A DNA stretch of 64,000 nucleotides from Bdellovibrionales bacterium (lineage in GTDB: Bacteria > Bdellovibrionota > Bdellovibrionia > Bdellovibrionales > Bdellovibrionaceae). This document shows, in pieces, positions 9,195-17,909 of the stretch. The stretch's first letter is position 1. The number at the start of each line of letters is the position of its first letter. The notes beneath the pieces are model-generated. The model worked only from the letters and a program-made list of their open reading frames with translations. It had not been told where the DNA came from and ran no database searches. The stretch spans positions 1-64,000 of the forward strand of contig SXSU01000050.1 in NCBI GenBank assembly GCA_005793345.1. The letters are read 5' to 3'. Made by a program: the position numbers and the translations under genes.

Positions 9195-9440
9195 AATAAC
9201 TGCTCATGATTAAGTCTGATCGCTTCGCGATTATATCAGACATAATCATAAGCAGTTATTTTCTTGTTTATTTGGGGTGATTTTTGAATCACCCCTTATT
9301 ATGAAAACCCAAACTTACGTTTGTATTTTCATAATAACTGCTAATGATTAAGTCTGATCAGCTTCGCTGATTATATGAGACAAAATTCTGCGCCGTTATT
9401 TTCTTGTTTTTTGGGGCGATTTTTAATCGCCCCGTATTAT
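9195..9440 (-). repeat. Three-hairpin element, two tandem copies
   Basis: Copy one runs about 9195-9332 and copy two about 9333-9440, with a period of 138 bp. Copy one has H3 with inner stem atcgcttcgcgat, linker ttttcttgttt, H2 ggggtgatttttgaatcacccc and H1 tatgaaaaccc...attttcata. Copy two has a changed inner stem (atcagcttcgctgat) and H2 ggggcgatttttaatcgcccc, in which T:A pairs became C:G on both arms. Copy two lacks most of H1 and its linker-proximal H3 arm reads gcgccgttatt. This fills the 355-bp gap between sohB and the S46 peptidase. Confidence 0.9.
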
Positions 9441-9445
9441 GACTA

Positions 9446-11608
9446 TTATTCTTTAGTTTTTGCACTAGTCGGGCTTGTAATTTCACTCAGCAATCTTTCG
9501 GTTCCATAGACTTTATCTAAAAGTTCTAAGATAGCATTGCTATGAACAGAAACAGTCCTACTTAAGTTACTGTCATAATAAAATGCACCACTGATGGAAT
9601 ATTTATTACCATCAAAAGCTAAACCTACAAGTTCGGATTTTGTATTGATCATAGGAGATCCTGAGAATCCTCCTATCATCTCATGAGTAGAAACAAAATT
9701 GAAAGGAGTATCTAAATTTAACTGATTTTTATTTTTTTGCCATGAATCTGGAATTATAAAAGGTGCTACATTGGTACTACGCTCGAAGGCTCCTGCTAAT
9801 TTAGTAAATGGTGCAATTTCTTCATTATCATGATCTTTGTACCCTTTTACTTGTCCATATGTAATTCTAAGAGTAGACGTTGCATCAGGAGAAATATTTT
9901 TCCCGTATAATTTAAAAAATACTGTAGCTATTTTTTCGTTATTAGCATCAATTTTTGATTTTATTTCTTTTTCAAACTTTTTACGAAGAGGAAGAGCAAA
10001 TTGATCAATCAATTGAGCCCATATTATAAGTGGATCTTGAGAATTTTTTATAGCTCTAATGCCTCCATTAAATAATTTCTCACGCTCTTTTATTTCTTTT
10101 AGATTTGTTCCGTTAATAATTTTCTTTGCAATAATACTAGCAGAATCATTCATAAATAATTTTAAGACTAGAGGATGAGTTGGAAGTTGTTCTTTCATTT
10201 TTTCTAAATAAAATTCCATATTCAAAATTTCTAATTCGTTATTTATAGGAGAGGTGCTAAGTAACATTTGTTTTATTCTAGGCAAATTACTATCCGTAAA
10301 CTCTGGTAATCGTTGATCATTATTTTTTTGCAATTCAGAGGCTCCTCGTATTAAAGTTTGTGCATAGTTGTAAAGGTCAGAACCAAAGGAATTATATGCG
10401 ATATAAGTAAGTTGATTAGATATTTTACGATATTCTTTCGTTGCCATTTCTATTTCATTCCATGCAGTACCAAACTTACGGTATAGATTAGAATGTTCAG
10501 TTTTAAGAATATTGATAATTTCTTGTTCTTGATTTTTCTTATTGTTCATGAATTCTGAGTTCATTAAAACTTGTTGTTGGCCTTTATAAACTTTAAGATT
10601 ATTTTCAATAAAGAATATCAAATCAGTTGATATACGTCGTTGCTCGTCACCCTTTTTTTGAAATTCTAAAAGTTTCTCATGCAGTTCATTATTAATATAA
10701 ATATTATCTCTAAGATCAATATCTCGCATTGTTTCTAATATGGCATGTGTTTTCATTCGAGAAGTTTTCCATGGATTACCAGTTACAAATGTAAGTTCAT
10801 TTTCAATTGCGCCATGAGTTGACCATGGAAAATAATTTTGAGTAAATATCGGTTTATCATTTTCATAAACCCTTATAAAGGAAACATCAAAATCGTATCT
10901 TGGAAAGTTAAAATTGTCGATATCACCACCAAATGTTGCAATCGACTCTTCTGGGGCAAAAACCAACCTTACATCTTGGTACCTTTTATATTTATAAAGA
11001 TGATAAAGGCCTCCGTTGTATAATTTTACGACTTCACAATGGATTTTATCTTTCGTTTTACTATTACTGCATTGACTTGTTATTTTAGAACTGATTGATT
11101 GAAACAAATCATTAAAAGCTTTACCAACTTTATTCTGAGTGGCTTTTTGAATTTGGGCAGTAACATTAGAAATTTCTACTAATTGATTGATTTCGATGTC
11201 AGGACATTTAAGTTCATCGTTTTGTTTTTTTGCATAAAAACCATTTTTAATATAATCATTATTTTCAGTGGATAATTGAGCGATACATGATCTAGCACAA
11301 TGGTGATTTGTCAATATTAATCCACTTTCTGATACAAAACCTCCAGAACAACCTCCCCTAAGTCTTACAGAAGAGAGCATTGTATGATTTAGCCAATCCT
11401 GTTTGACATTGAAATTATGATCATTATTAACTTTTAATGTAGGAAATAGATTGATAGGCCACATACCTTCATCAGCTTGAGAATAATTTGGGCTATTTAT
11501 TAAAATAACTAAGGTGAAAAAAATAAATAATTGAATAACCATCTGTCTATTACTTTTACAAATGGCAAAAAATGATTTTTTATGTCCAAAAAGAAAATTT
11601 AAATTCAT
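9446..11608 (-). CDS. S46 family dipeptidyl-peptidase (DPP7/DPP11-like), exported
   Basis: A 720-residue secreted peptidase, the usual length for family S46. The ATG at 11608 has AGAGGA upstream; a longer in-frame start at 11665 has no good site. After an N-terminal hydrophobic segment comes GMWPINLFP, then the chymotrypsin-like motifs: RLRGGCSGGFV with LTNHHC (His), GGDIDNFNFPRYDFD (Asp) and GGFSGSP (Ser). The last is usually GGNSGSP in the family, so Phe here is unusual. It should release dipeptides in the periplasm or outside, which the Opp importer nearby could take up; that link is inference. Confidence 0.9.
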   Translation of the reverse strand: MNLNFLFGHKKSFFAICKSNRQMVIQLFIFFTLVILINSPNYSQADEGMWPINLFPTLKVNNDHNFNVKQDWLNHTMLSSVRLRGGCSGGFVSESGLILTNHHCARSCIAQLSTENNDYIKNGFYAKKQNDELKCPDIEINQLVEISNVTAQIQKATQNKVGKAFNDLFQSISSKITSQCSNSKTKDKIHCEVVKLYNGGLYHLYKYKRYQDVRLVFAPEESIATFGGDIDNFNFPRYDFDVSFIRVYENDKPIFTQNYFPWSTHGAIENELTFVTGNPWKTSRMKTHAILETMRDIDLRDNIYINNELHEKLLEFQKKGDEQRRISTDLIFFIENNLKVYKGQQQVLMNSEFMNNKKNQEQEIINILKTEHSNLYRKFGTAWNEIEMATKEYRKISNQLTYIAYNSFGSDLYNYAQTLIRGASELQKNNDQRLPEFTDSNLPRIKQMLLSTSPINNELEILNMEFYLEKMKEQLPTHPLVLKLFMNDSASIIAKKIINGTNLKEIKEREKLFNGGIRAIKNSQDPLIIWAQLIDQFALPLRKKFEKEIKSKIDANNEKIATVFFKLYGKNISPDATSTLRITYGQVKGYKDHDNEEIAPFTKLAGAFERSTNVAPFIIPDSWQKNKNQLNLDTPFNFVSTHEMIGGFSGSPMINTKSELVGLAFDGNKYSISGAFYYDSNLSRTVSVHSNAILELLDKVYGTERLLSEITSPTSAKTKE

Positions 11609-11678
11609 AATAGTCCTCTTTAATTTGTATTTATAAAAAATATTAGTTTGCAATATTAATACCAATATTTCAAAAAAA

Positions 11679-11800
11679 TGTTCATGATTATGTCGAATAC
11701 AGTTGTGAATCTATCGGACTTAAAAGTGTGCCGTTATTTTCTTGTAAGCTGGGGATGATCTTGAATCACCTTGTAAAATGAAAACATAAACTACTGTCTC
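11679..11800 (-). repeat. Degenerate three-hairpin element copy
   Basis: The sequence atgttcatgattatgtcgaa, the arm cggacttaaaagtgtgccgttatt, the linker ttcttgtaa, an H2 remnant gggatgatcttgaatcacc and an H1 remnant atgaaaacataaacta occur in the order of a reverse-orientation element. Stems are partly broken, so this is an old copy. It carries the gtgccgttatt variant arm. It lies upstream of the S46 peptidase gene, between divergent genes. Confidence 0.65.
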
Positions 11801-11819
11801 ATTTCTTGACGATAGTCTG

Positions 11820-11899
11820 TAATTTAACATGTAATTTAACATGTATTTAAAGTTTAAATTAGGTTTTGATAAATTAAGTAAACTCTATCTCGATAGAGA
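11820..11899. promoter_or_regulatory. Short tandem repeat and dyad upstream of a secreted-protein gene
   Basis: A 12-bp sequence, taatttaacatg, occurs twice in tandem at 11820-11843. Further on, ctctatc at 11883-11889 and gatagag at 11892-11898 form a 7-bp dyad with only two bases between, followed by an AT-rich run. The position, 70-150 bp before the next start codon, suits a regulatory site, but no known operator is recognised. Confidence 0.3.
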
Positions 11900-11967
11900 T
11901 TGAATTTTTTTATTAAAAAGTTAAAATGATAAGATACACATTAGTATGTTTTTTTTTGGAGTAAATT

Positions 11968-12696
11968 TTGAATACTATGAACTTTCAATTAATTATGATG
12001 ATCTCTATAATAAAAATAATATTTGCTTTTAATATTGTTTCTGCTCGTACTAAAGAGAGTCAAGATTTCAAAATGCGCGAACAGGGTTTTAAAAGTTTTT
12101 TGCAAGATCAAAAAGATTTTGAAAAAGAGCGTAAACAAGGCTTAGATGAATTTTTAAATGCGCGAAAAAAATATGAATCACAGTATGATCAAGAAAGATT
12201 AAAATTTATTGAAGAAAAGAAAAAACAAAAAAAACAATCTGTAAGTTCTGAATCAGGACCAGAATACCAAGAGTATCTACAGGCTCGTCGTAAAAACAGT
12301 GTTGAAAAAGAATTGGCCTATGAACAGTATCGAAAAGATAAATTAGCTCAATCTAATAATAATGATAAAAAGTACAAAAATTGGTTTGAACATCTTGAAT
12401 TAGGATTATTAGGAGACAGTGAAAAAAATAGAGTTGATCCTTCTCAACGCTATAAAACTAAAAATGCTAAAAATGAATTAGGTGGGCATTCTTCTGTAGG
12501 TGCTGGTAGTAGCGGTGGTTCTTCTCCTACACCCTATGGCGGCGGAGCAGGTGGTGGTGGAGTACCTCCTCGTGGTGGTGGAGGGAGTACTGAATTCGGT
12601 GGCCCTAACAATGATGGTTTTGAAGATGGTGGAATGATTCCGCCTCCTCCAACTATGGGAGGGGATGACGATGATTCATTTCCGCCCATGGATTAA
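11968..12696 (+). CDS. Secreted protein, charged coiled-coil followed by Gly/Pro-rich acidic tail
   Basis: A 242-residue protein of unknown function. It starts at TTG 11968, because GGAG lies six bases upstream, while the ATG at 11977 would be too far from it. A hydrophobic N-terminal segment (about 6-25) serves as a signal peptide. Residues about 28-130 are very rich in Lys, Glu and Gln and should be helical or coiled-coil. After about residue 165 the protein turns into Gly-rich, then Pro-rich repeats and ends in DDDDSFPPMD. Such low-complexity tails are common in envelope proteins. No enzymatic motif is seen. Confidence 0.75.
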   Translation: MNTMNFQLIMMISIIKIIFAFNIVSARTKESQDFKMREQGFKSFLQDQKDFEKERKQGLDEFLNARKKYESQYDQERLKFIEEKKKQKKQSVSSESGPEYQEYLQARRKNSVEKELAYEQYRKDKLAQSNNNDKKYKNWFEHLELGLLGDSEKNRVDPSQRYKTKNAKNELGGHSSVGAGSSGGSSPTPYGGGAGGGGVPPRGGGGSTEFGGPNNDGFEDGGMIPPPPTMGGDDDDSFPPMD

Positions 12697-12701
12697 CAAT
12701 T

Positions 12702-12845
12702 TATTATGAAAATATAAACTTTAGTTTGGATTTTCATAATACGGGGTGATTAAAAATCACCCCCAACAAACAGGAAAATAACTGCTCGTGATTATGTCAG
12801 ATAAAATCGCGAAGCGATCAGACTTAATCATGAGCAGTTATTATG
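12702..12845 (+). repeat. Three-hairpin element, complete copy
   Basis: H1 is tatgaaaat...attttcata, H2 is ggggtgattaaaaatcacccc, the linker is caacaaacaggaaa, and H3 has arms ctgctcgtgattatgtcaga and cagacttaatcatgagcag around the inner stem atcgcgaagcgat. The right end gttattatgaaa repeats the start of H1. The copy lies between the 3' ends of two convergent genes. Confidence 0.92.
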
Positions 12846-12860
12846 AAATGTTGATATCGT

Positions 12861-13928
12861 CTATGGGTTATCTGAAAGTAATTTAATAGTCCATTTTGCG
12901 AGAGTATCTAATTCATTGTGACCCAAAAATTGTTTAACTGTTGAGGTGAGTTCTTTGATTTTTAGATTTCCAATTACAATTAATGCATTTCGTTTTAATT
13001 TTAATCCTGCACTTCTTGAATATGCTGTATGTGCCAATGTTTTTTGTAAGGTCTTATTGCTTGAGGTTAAAATCCACTTCAATTCTTCAATTTGTTTTTC
13101 TCGATAATTATTAACATTGTTTGGTGTTGAGTTTTGAGATTGATCTAAAGCATTGAGTAATTTTTTTTTATTCCATGGACAAACCAGTTGGCAAATGTCG
13201 CAACCAAAAATTAAGTCTCCAAATTGTGATCGAAGTTGTTCATTTGGTGTCTCTTTACTTTCAATAGTCCAATAAGAAATACATTTAGTTGCATCAAGAT
13301 GATAATTTTGATCAAGCGCTTGAGTAGGGCAAGCTTTAATACAAATATCACAATCTCCACAAAAATTTCCAGAAAGTGGATTATTATTCTCTAAATTTAA
13401 TGTTGTGAAAACTTCTCCCAATAAAAATAAAGAACCTTCATTTTTATTAATTAAACATGTGTTTTTTCCGATCCAACCTAAACCAGCTCTTAGGGCTAAA
13501 TCTCTTTCGAGTACAGGACCAGAATCTGTCCATGAGACAAAATCTTCGTCAGGAAACTCTAAGCGTAATTTATTTATAAGTTGATTGAGTAATTCTTTGA
13601 GCCAAAAATGATAATCTTGTCCTCGACTATAGAGCGCAGTATTTAAATGGGAGAGCTTGTTTTGTTCGACAGTAAAAGGTGCAGGATGCACAGGTGCATA
13701 TTTTACACCAATTACTATAGCAGAATTTGCTTTCCTTGAATCTAAACTTAAATTATTTGGATTCTTTTTTTTTTCATAATGATCGACAAGATAATTCATT
13801 GAACCATTTTTTTTTGAATCGATCCAGTCTTTATAAAGTGAAATAGTTATGGGCTGCTGAAGGGGAGTCCAACCAAAAATATCTAAAGCAAATGAGTTTA
13901 AAATTTTACTAATCTGAAGTTGCAACAT
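12861..13928 (-). CDS. queG: Epoxyqueuosine reductase QueG
   Basis: A 355-residue cytoplasmic enzyme for the last step of queuosine synthesis in tRNA, reducing epoxyqueuosine with cobalamin and two 4Fe-4S clusters. D135 in SWTDSGPVLER corresponds to the family's catalytic Asp. Cluster ligands are C190, C193, C196 and C200 in CGDCDICIKACP, and C243, C246 and C250 in CDICQLVCPWN, with C216 completing the second. The length is close to the usual 350-380. It lies 2 bp downstream of rarA and is probably cotranscribed with it. Confidence 0.93.
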   Translation of the reverse strand: MLQLQISKILNSFALDIFGWTPLQQPITISLYKDWIDSKKNGSMNYLVDHYEKKKNPNNLSLDSRKANSAIVIGVKYAPVHPAPFTVEQNKLSHLNTALYSRGQDYHFWLKELLNQLINKLRLEFPDEDFVSWTDSGPVLERDLALRAGLGWIGKNTCLINKNEGSLFLLGEVFTTLNLENNNPLSGNFCGDCDICIKACPTQALDQNYHLDATKCISYWTIESKETPNEQLRSQFGDLIFGCDICQLVCPWNKKKLLNALDQSQNSTPNNVNNYREKQIEELKWILTSSNKTLQKTLAHTAYSRSAGLKLKRNALIVIGNLKIKELTSTVKQFLGHNELDTLAKWTIKLLSDNP

Positions 13929-13930
13929 AG

Positions 13931-15253
13931 TTATTTTTTAAGCCATTCTTGATATTCGCGAATATGTTTTTCGTAACCGATATCTTTTGGCTCATAAAAT
14001 TTTTTACTTTTTATTTTTGAAATTTCATCTGGCAAATAATTCTGTACCACAAATGACTTAAGATAATCATGGGGGTATAAATAATCTTTGCCATACCCTA
14101 AGTTTTTCATTTCACTAGTTTTTGAAGATCGTAGGTGTAAAGGGATTGGGGCATTACCAGTTTCTTTTACTAAATTTTGCATTTGACGAAGTGCCATGTA
14201 TGAACGATTCGATTTTGGTGCTGTGGCAAGATAAGTTACAACTTGTGCTAAACAAATTGCTCCTTCTGGTAAACCAATTGCCTCTAAAGCTTGAAGCCCT
14301 GAAATAGCCAAGGGTAGGGCTTTTGGATCCGCATTGCCAACATCTTCGCTAGCTAAAATTATTAATCGTCGAGCGATAAAGATTGGATCTTCACCACCTT
14401 CTAACATCCGAGAAAAATAATAAAGGGCAGCGTCTGCATCTGAACCCCTAATACTTTTTATAAAGGCCGAAATTAAATCGTAATGGAGATCTGCATTTTT
14501 ATCATTGAGAAGAATTTTTTTTGGTAACCACTCTGCAACATTATCAATTGTTAAAGGCCTGGGGACTTGAGCCGCTTCCGATGAGGTTAACAAAGTTTCT
14601 AAATCATTTAAAAGTTTTCTTGCATCACCATCTGCTAAATCACAAAGACTGAGTTTGAGCTGTTGATCTATATCTTCATTATTCCATTTTAATAATTTTA
14701 TACCCTGGATGAAAATTTTTTCTAAATCTGATGGTGTTAGCTTTTCGAAAACAAGAATCTGACAGCGACTGAGTAATGCACGATTAATTTCATAACTTGG
14801 ATTTTCAGTAGTGGCTCCAATTAAAGTGAAATCCCCTTTTTCAACAAATGGGAGTAGAATATCTTGCTGCGATTTATTTAGACGATGAATTTCGTCAATG
14901 AATACAACCGTTGATTGTTGCAAAAATAACTTGTGATGTCGGGCTTGCTCACCAATTTCTTTTAATATTTTACTTCCAATCTCTACTGCGTTGACATTTA
15001 TAAAATGAGATTGGACTTCTTTTGCTAATATTAAAGCTAAAGTTGTTTTACCACATCCTGGGGGGCCCCATAAAATTAGACTTGGTATTTTTTTAGTTTT
15101 TAAATACTGGAATAGCCGAGAGGTTGGCCCAATTATTTTATTTTGCCCAATAAACGCTGTAAGTGTTTTAGGTCGTAACCGTTCCGCTAAAGGAGTAAAT
15201 ACTAGGTCTGTTGAGAAGTTTAAATTTAAATCAATGTTAGAATCATCAGTCAT
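13931..15253 (-). CDS. rarA: Replication-associated recombination protein A (AAA+ ATPase)
   Basis: A 440-residue clamp-loader-like AAA+ protein. Walker A is GPPGCGKT at 63-70, Walker B VVFIDEIH at 116-123, and sensor 1 is IGATTENPS. The C-terminal half has the MgsA/RarA family's GSDADAALYYFSRMLEGGEDP and tetramerisation region. It is thought to act at stalled replication forks. An in-frame ATG at 15310 exists, but the extra 19 residues come from an H1 hairpin repeat and are hydrophobic, so the ATG at 15253 is preferred. There is no clear ribosome site at either. Confidence 0.92.
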   Translation of the reverse strand: MTDDSNIDLNLNFSTDLVFTPLAERLRPKTLTAFIGQNKIIGPTSRLFQYLKTKKIPSLILWGPPGCGKTTLALILAKEVQSHFINVNAVEIGSKILKEIGEQARHHKLFLQQSTVVFIDEIHRLNKSQQDILLPFVEKGDFTLIGATTENPSYEINRALLSRCQILVFEKLTPSDLEKIFIQGIKLLKWNNEDIDQQLKLSLCDLADGDARKLLNDLETLLTSSEAAQVPRPLTIDNVAEWLPKKILLNDKNADLHYDLISAFIKSIRGSDADAALYYFSRMLEGGEDPIFIARRLIILASEDVGNADPKALPLAISGLQALEAIGLPEGAICLAQVVTYLATAPKSNRSYMALRQMQNLVKETGNAPIPLHLRSSKTSEMKNLGYGKDYLYPHDYLKSFVVQNYLPDEISKIKSKKFYEPKDIGYEKHIREYQEWLKK

Positions 15254-15277
15254 GATGAAAAGGATTAATACATTAAT

Positions 15278-15312
15278 TGTGAAAATACAAACCATAGTTT
15301 GCATTTTCAAAG
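15278..15312. repeat. Isolated H1 hairpin of the three-hairpin family
   Basis: The stem is tgaaaat...attttca with an inner caaaccatagtttg-like pair, matching H1 of complete elements. No H2 or H3 is attached. It sits about 25 bp upstream of the preferred rarA start and so lies in its leader. Confidence 0.65.
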
Positions 15313-15421
15313 GCTCTATTTTGTCACCGTAATGTCAGAATCATTACAGTAGAATAAAGATTTCAAATCTATTATATTAGTAATTCAAGTTTAATAGGGA
15401 ATTGGGAATAAGAGGTGTGAG

Positions 15422-15745
15422 ATGAATTTTAAAGTAAAATCTATATTTGTAATTGTGACTTTTAGTATTAATATTATTAGTTTTGCAAGGCCTGTAATGT
15501 CATACGGTGGTAACGAAGAAAGTTCAGCATCAGCTAGTTATCTAGAAACTGAGTTAGATTATAGTATAATGTGTATTTCGTATTTTAATAAACCAAAAGA
15601 TCCAAACTCAGCTAAACAAGCTGAAATTAAGTGTGGTAATCCTGAGTTTGCTGAATGCAGTTATAATAAAGTTTTACAAAATAATGGAATAGTAACATCA
15701 GAACTTATCACATTGATAGATCAAGAATGCACTATTGACAAATAA
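15422..15745 (+). CDS. Small secreted protein with four cysteines
   Basis: A 107-residue protein with an N-terminal signal peptide (about 1-22). The mature part is short and has four cysteines in the contexts IMCIS, IKCGN, AECSY and QECTI, which could form two disulfides. The ATG follows AGAGGTGTGAG, a good ribosome site. No family is recognised. It ends 17 bp before the end of the convergent gene. Confidence 0.65.
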   Translation: MNFKVKSIFVIVTFSINIISFARPVMSYGGNEESSASASYLETELDYSIMCISYFNKPKDPNSAKQAEIKCGNPEFAECSYNKVLQNNGIVTSELITLIDQECTIDK

Positions 15746-15762
15746 CTGATTATTAAAACTTC

Positions 15763-16944
15763 TTAGAAAAATAATGAGTATCCAATTTTAGTTTGAATTT
15801 CGCGCTCTGGTGCTGTGTGATGGTTCTCTTGAAAATGAGTGATTAGTGTATTGAAAAATACTTCCCCCATGCGCCAAGGAAAACTCATTCCAAGTAAAGT
15901 TGTTGATACTGAATCTTTTTTATTTTTTAAATTTGGGTCTAATAAGTCATATTTAATATGAATTCTTGTTGATTGATTATTTTTTGAAATAGTTGAAGTG
16001 ATTGGAAGCGAAGCCATAATTGCTCCACCTCGAGCATGCAAAGATTCTCCACCAAATTGAATGACGTCAATATTTTCTGCAAAGCCAAGGGAACCATCGT
16101 CACCTAAAATTCCATCTACGGCATCATAGGCTTCAAAGCCTTCGATTAGCCAAGGAATATTATTATTATTATTATTTTGAATTGAGTTTAAATTTGAGGA
16201 TAGCCATATAAAAGATCTTGTGCGAAGGTTTTTATCGGCAGGGAGTCCATTGTATAAACCAAACTGTGAACCAAAGCCAAAACTTAGAGTGTCGTTATTC
16301 AATGACAATAGATAGTAGACATCTTTTTGAAACATAGTTTTTCCCGTTGTGCCATCAGAACTTAATATGCCTACTTTCCAATTAAAAATATCTGATGAGT
16401 TTTCTAAAGGAGTTCCGTAATCAATTCCAACTTCGGCTGGACGTAAATATTTATAATGTTCCCAGAGCCCAGAATGAGATTCTCCCCATAAATATCCTTT
16501 CCAATATTTCCTTTCGATATAGACCCAAGGTGATAAAATAACACCTAAGCGTAGATTTTTATTTTCTTTTAAATCTGAAAAATAAAATTCTTGTAAATAG
16601 GGAGTTAAATTTTGTTTTGAAAATTTTGAATACTTAAATAGCTGTAAACGAACATTGATAAAATCTTTAGTAGTAAGTTGCTCAACTTCAGGTAATAAAG
16701 AAGTTAAATTTAGTTTTAATAGTGCTTCAGAATATATTCCTTCAAATTGACTTTTATTTCTTAGAGCAGCTGGTTCAGCGTAAAATGTTGCTGATCCACT
16801 AAAGATCCAATCGGTTTGAAAAGTTAGGTGGTCATTTTTATTCAGAGTCTCCTGAGCTAAACTAATTGAACTTAATAAATTAAAATTTAATAAGATACCT
16901 AGGGTAATAAAATTTAAATAGGATAATTGTAAATTATTTTTCAT
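15763..16944 (-). CDS. Outer-membrane beta-barrel-like protein
   Basis: A 393-residue protein with a signal peptide ending near SLAQ (about residue 30). It shows alternating amphipathic strands with many aromatic residues and a C-terminal aromatic end, YSLFF, as in outer-membrane porins. Residues near 256-265 are an asparagine run (NNNNN) encoded by a short AAT repeat, a likely variable surface loop. It lies 22 bp downstream of another exported protein gene on the same strand and could be cotranscribed. No specific transport role can be assigned. Confidence 0.7.
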   Translation of the reverse strand: MKNNLQLSYLNFITLGILLNFNLLSSISLAQETLNKNDHLTFQTDWIFSGSATFYAEPAALRNKSQFEGIYSEALLKLNLTSLLPEVEQLTTKDFINVRLQLFKYSKFSKQNLTPYLQEFYFSDLKENKNLRLGVILSPWVYIERKYWKGYLWGESHSGLWEHYKYLRPAEVGIDYGTPLENSSDIFNWKVGILSSDGTTGKTMFQKDVYYLLSLNNDTLSFGFGSQFGLYNGLPADKNLRTRSFIWLSSNLNSIQNNNNNNIPWLIEGFEAYDAVDGILGDDGSLGFAENIDVIQFGGESLHARGGAIMASLPITSTISKNNQSTRIHIKYDLLDPNLKNKKDSVSTTLLGMSFPWRMGEVFFNTLITHFQENHHTAPEREIQTKIGYSLFF

Positions 16945-16966
16945 TATTGATTTTATTATTTGTAAT

Positions 16967-17716
16967 TTATTTTTTTCGCTTCATATAAATATACCCACCA
17001 ATCGATCCAATAACGGCAAGTAATGCAAGAATTATTTTAGTTAATCCTCCACCTTTTTTCTTTTCAAATCTAGGAATATCACCACCTAGTCCATCTCCTG
17101 AAAAATTATTATTTCCACTAAACACACCTTGTGAGCCACCACTTCCACTAACTGTAGGGTTAGTAAGAAGCCCACGTGAAGCAATCACTCTTAAACTCGT
17201 GATCGCTTTAAAAAAAGCATTGGAGTATTTAGCATAAAAATCTCGATGGGCACTGAACGTAGCTAGTATAGCAATTCGTTCTTTGATTGTTGCTAAATAT
17301 CGAGTGTAGTAATTTGGAATTTCGCTACCTTTTTGCATTCCATCTACCCAAGCAGCATCATTGATTTTTACTTGCTTTGCTTTTTGAACAACTTGAGATT
17401 GAACAGGAGAACCTGCTTTAGAAGTTAAAGTGCGCTCAGTATTCATAGTCTGTTCATAAATGGCAAAGTTATCTGTTGGTCCAATTTCTTTTGCAGTAAA
17501 AATAATAATGGCTTCTTTTGATGAAACGGCATCTTGGCTTCGACAAACCCATTCGGTTGCTTCAAGACTACAGTTCCAACCATCGGGGAGTTCAAATGCT
17601 ATATAGGCATTTCTAAAAATTTTTGCTTGAGTGTTTAATGATTTAAATGAAATAATACTAACAAAAAATACAAATAATAATTGAACAGGAGTTAAAGATC
17701 TTTTTTTTGTTATCAT
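16967..17716 (-). CDS. Exported protein with C-terminal membrane anchor
   Basis: A 249-residue protein with the chosen ATG at 17716; a longer start at 17749 gives an unlikely hydrophilic leader. A signal sequence (about 1-31) is followed by a soluble domain of about 150 residues with two cysteines (WNCSLEATEWVC). A Gly/Ser-rich linker follows, then a single helix IILALLAVIGSIGGYIYM and a basic tail, MKRKK. This layout gives a periplasmic domain anchored at its C-terminus in the inner membrane. A GAGGAC site is 11 bases from the start. Function unknown. Confidence 0.7.
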   Translation of the reverse strand: MITKKRSLTPVQLLFVFFVSIISFKSLNTQAKIFRNAYIAFELPDGWNCSLEATEWVCRSQDAVSSKEAIIIFTAKEIGPTDNFAIYEQTMNTERTLTSKAGSPVQSQVVQKAKQVKINDAAWVDGMQKGSEIPNYYTRYLATIKERIAILATFSAHRDFYAKYSNAFFKAITSLRVIASRGLLTNPTVSGSGGSQGVFSGNNNFSGDGLGGDIPRFEKKKGGGLTKIILALLAVIGSIGGYIYMKRKK

Positions 17717-17800
17717 AATTAATAATGTCCTCAATTTATCATAAACCATTAATTCTTAGTATAATTTTTTTCGTGATTATTGCAACTTAACTCATTGATA

Positions 17801-17899
17801 CAGACAATAGTCTAGTGAGTCGAATTACCTCTTTAGTATAGATATGATCATTGACCTTATTCTAAATTTCTGATGATGTAAGTTCATGACTATTGTCTG
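17801..17899. promoter_or_regulatory. 12-bp inverted repeat flanking the leader of the LysR gene
   Basis: cagacaatagtc at 17801-17812 is the exact reverse complement of gactattgtctg at 17888-17899. The right arm ends directly before the gaggggggc ribosome site of the LysR gene. The arms could be two half-operators for autoregulation, as LysR proteins often bind their own upstream region, or could pair in RNA next to the ribosome site. No experimental basis is visible. Confidence 0.4.
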
Positions 17900-17909
17900 A
17901 GGGGGGCTC

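Noticed and set aside
15254-15310. Extended N-terminus of rarA
   Set aside because: The added residues come from an H1 hairpin repeat and do not match the family start.
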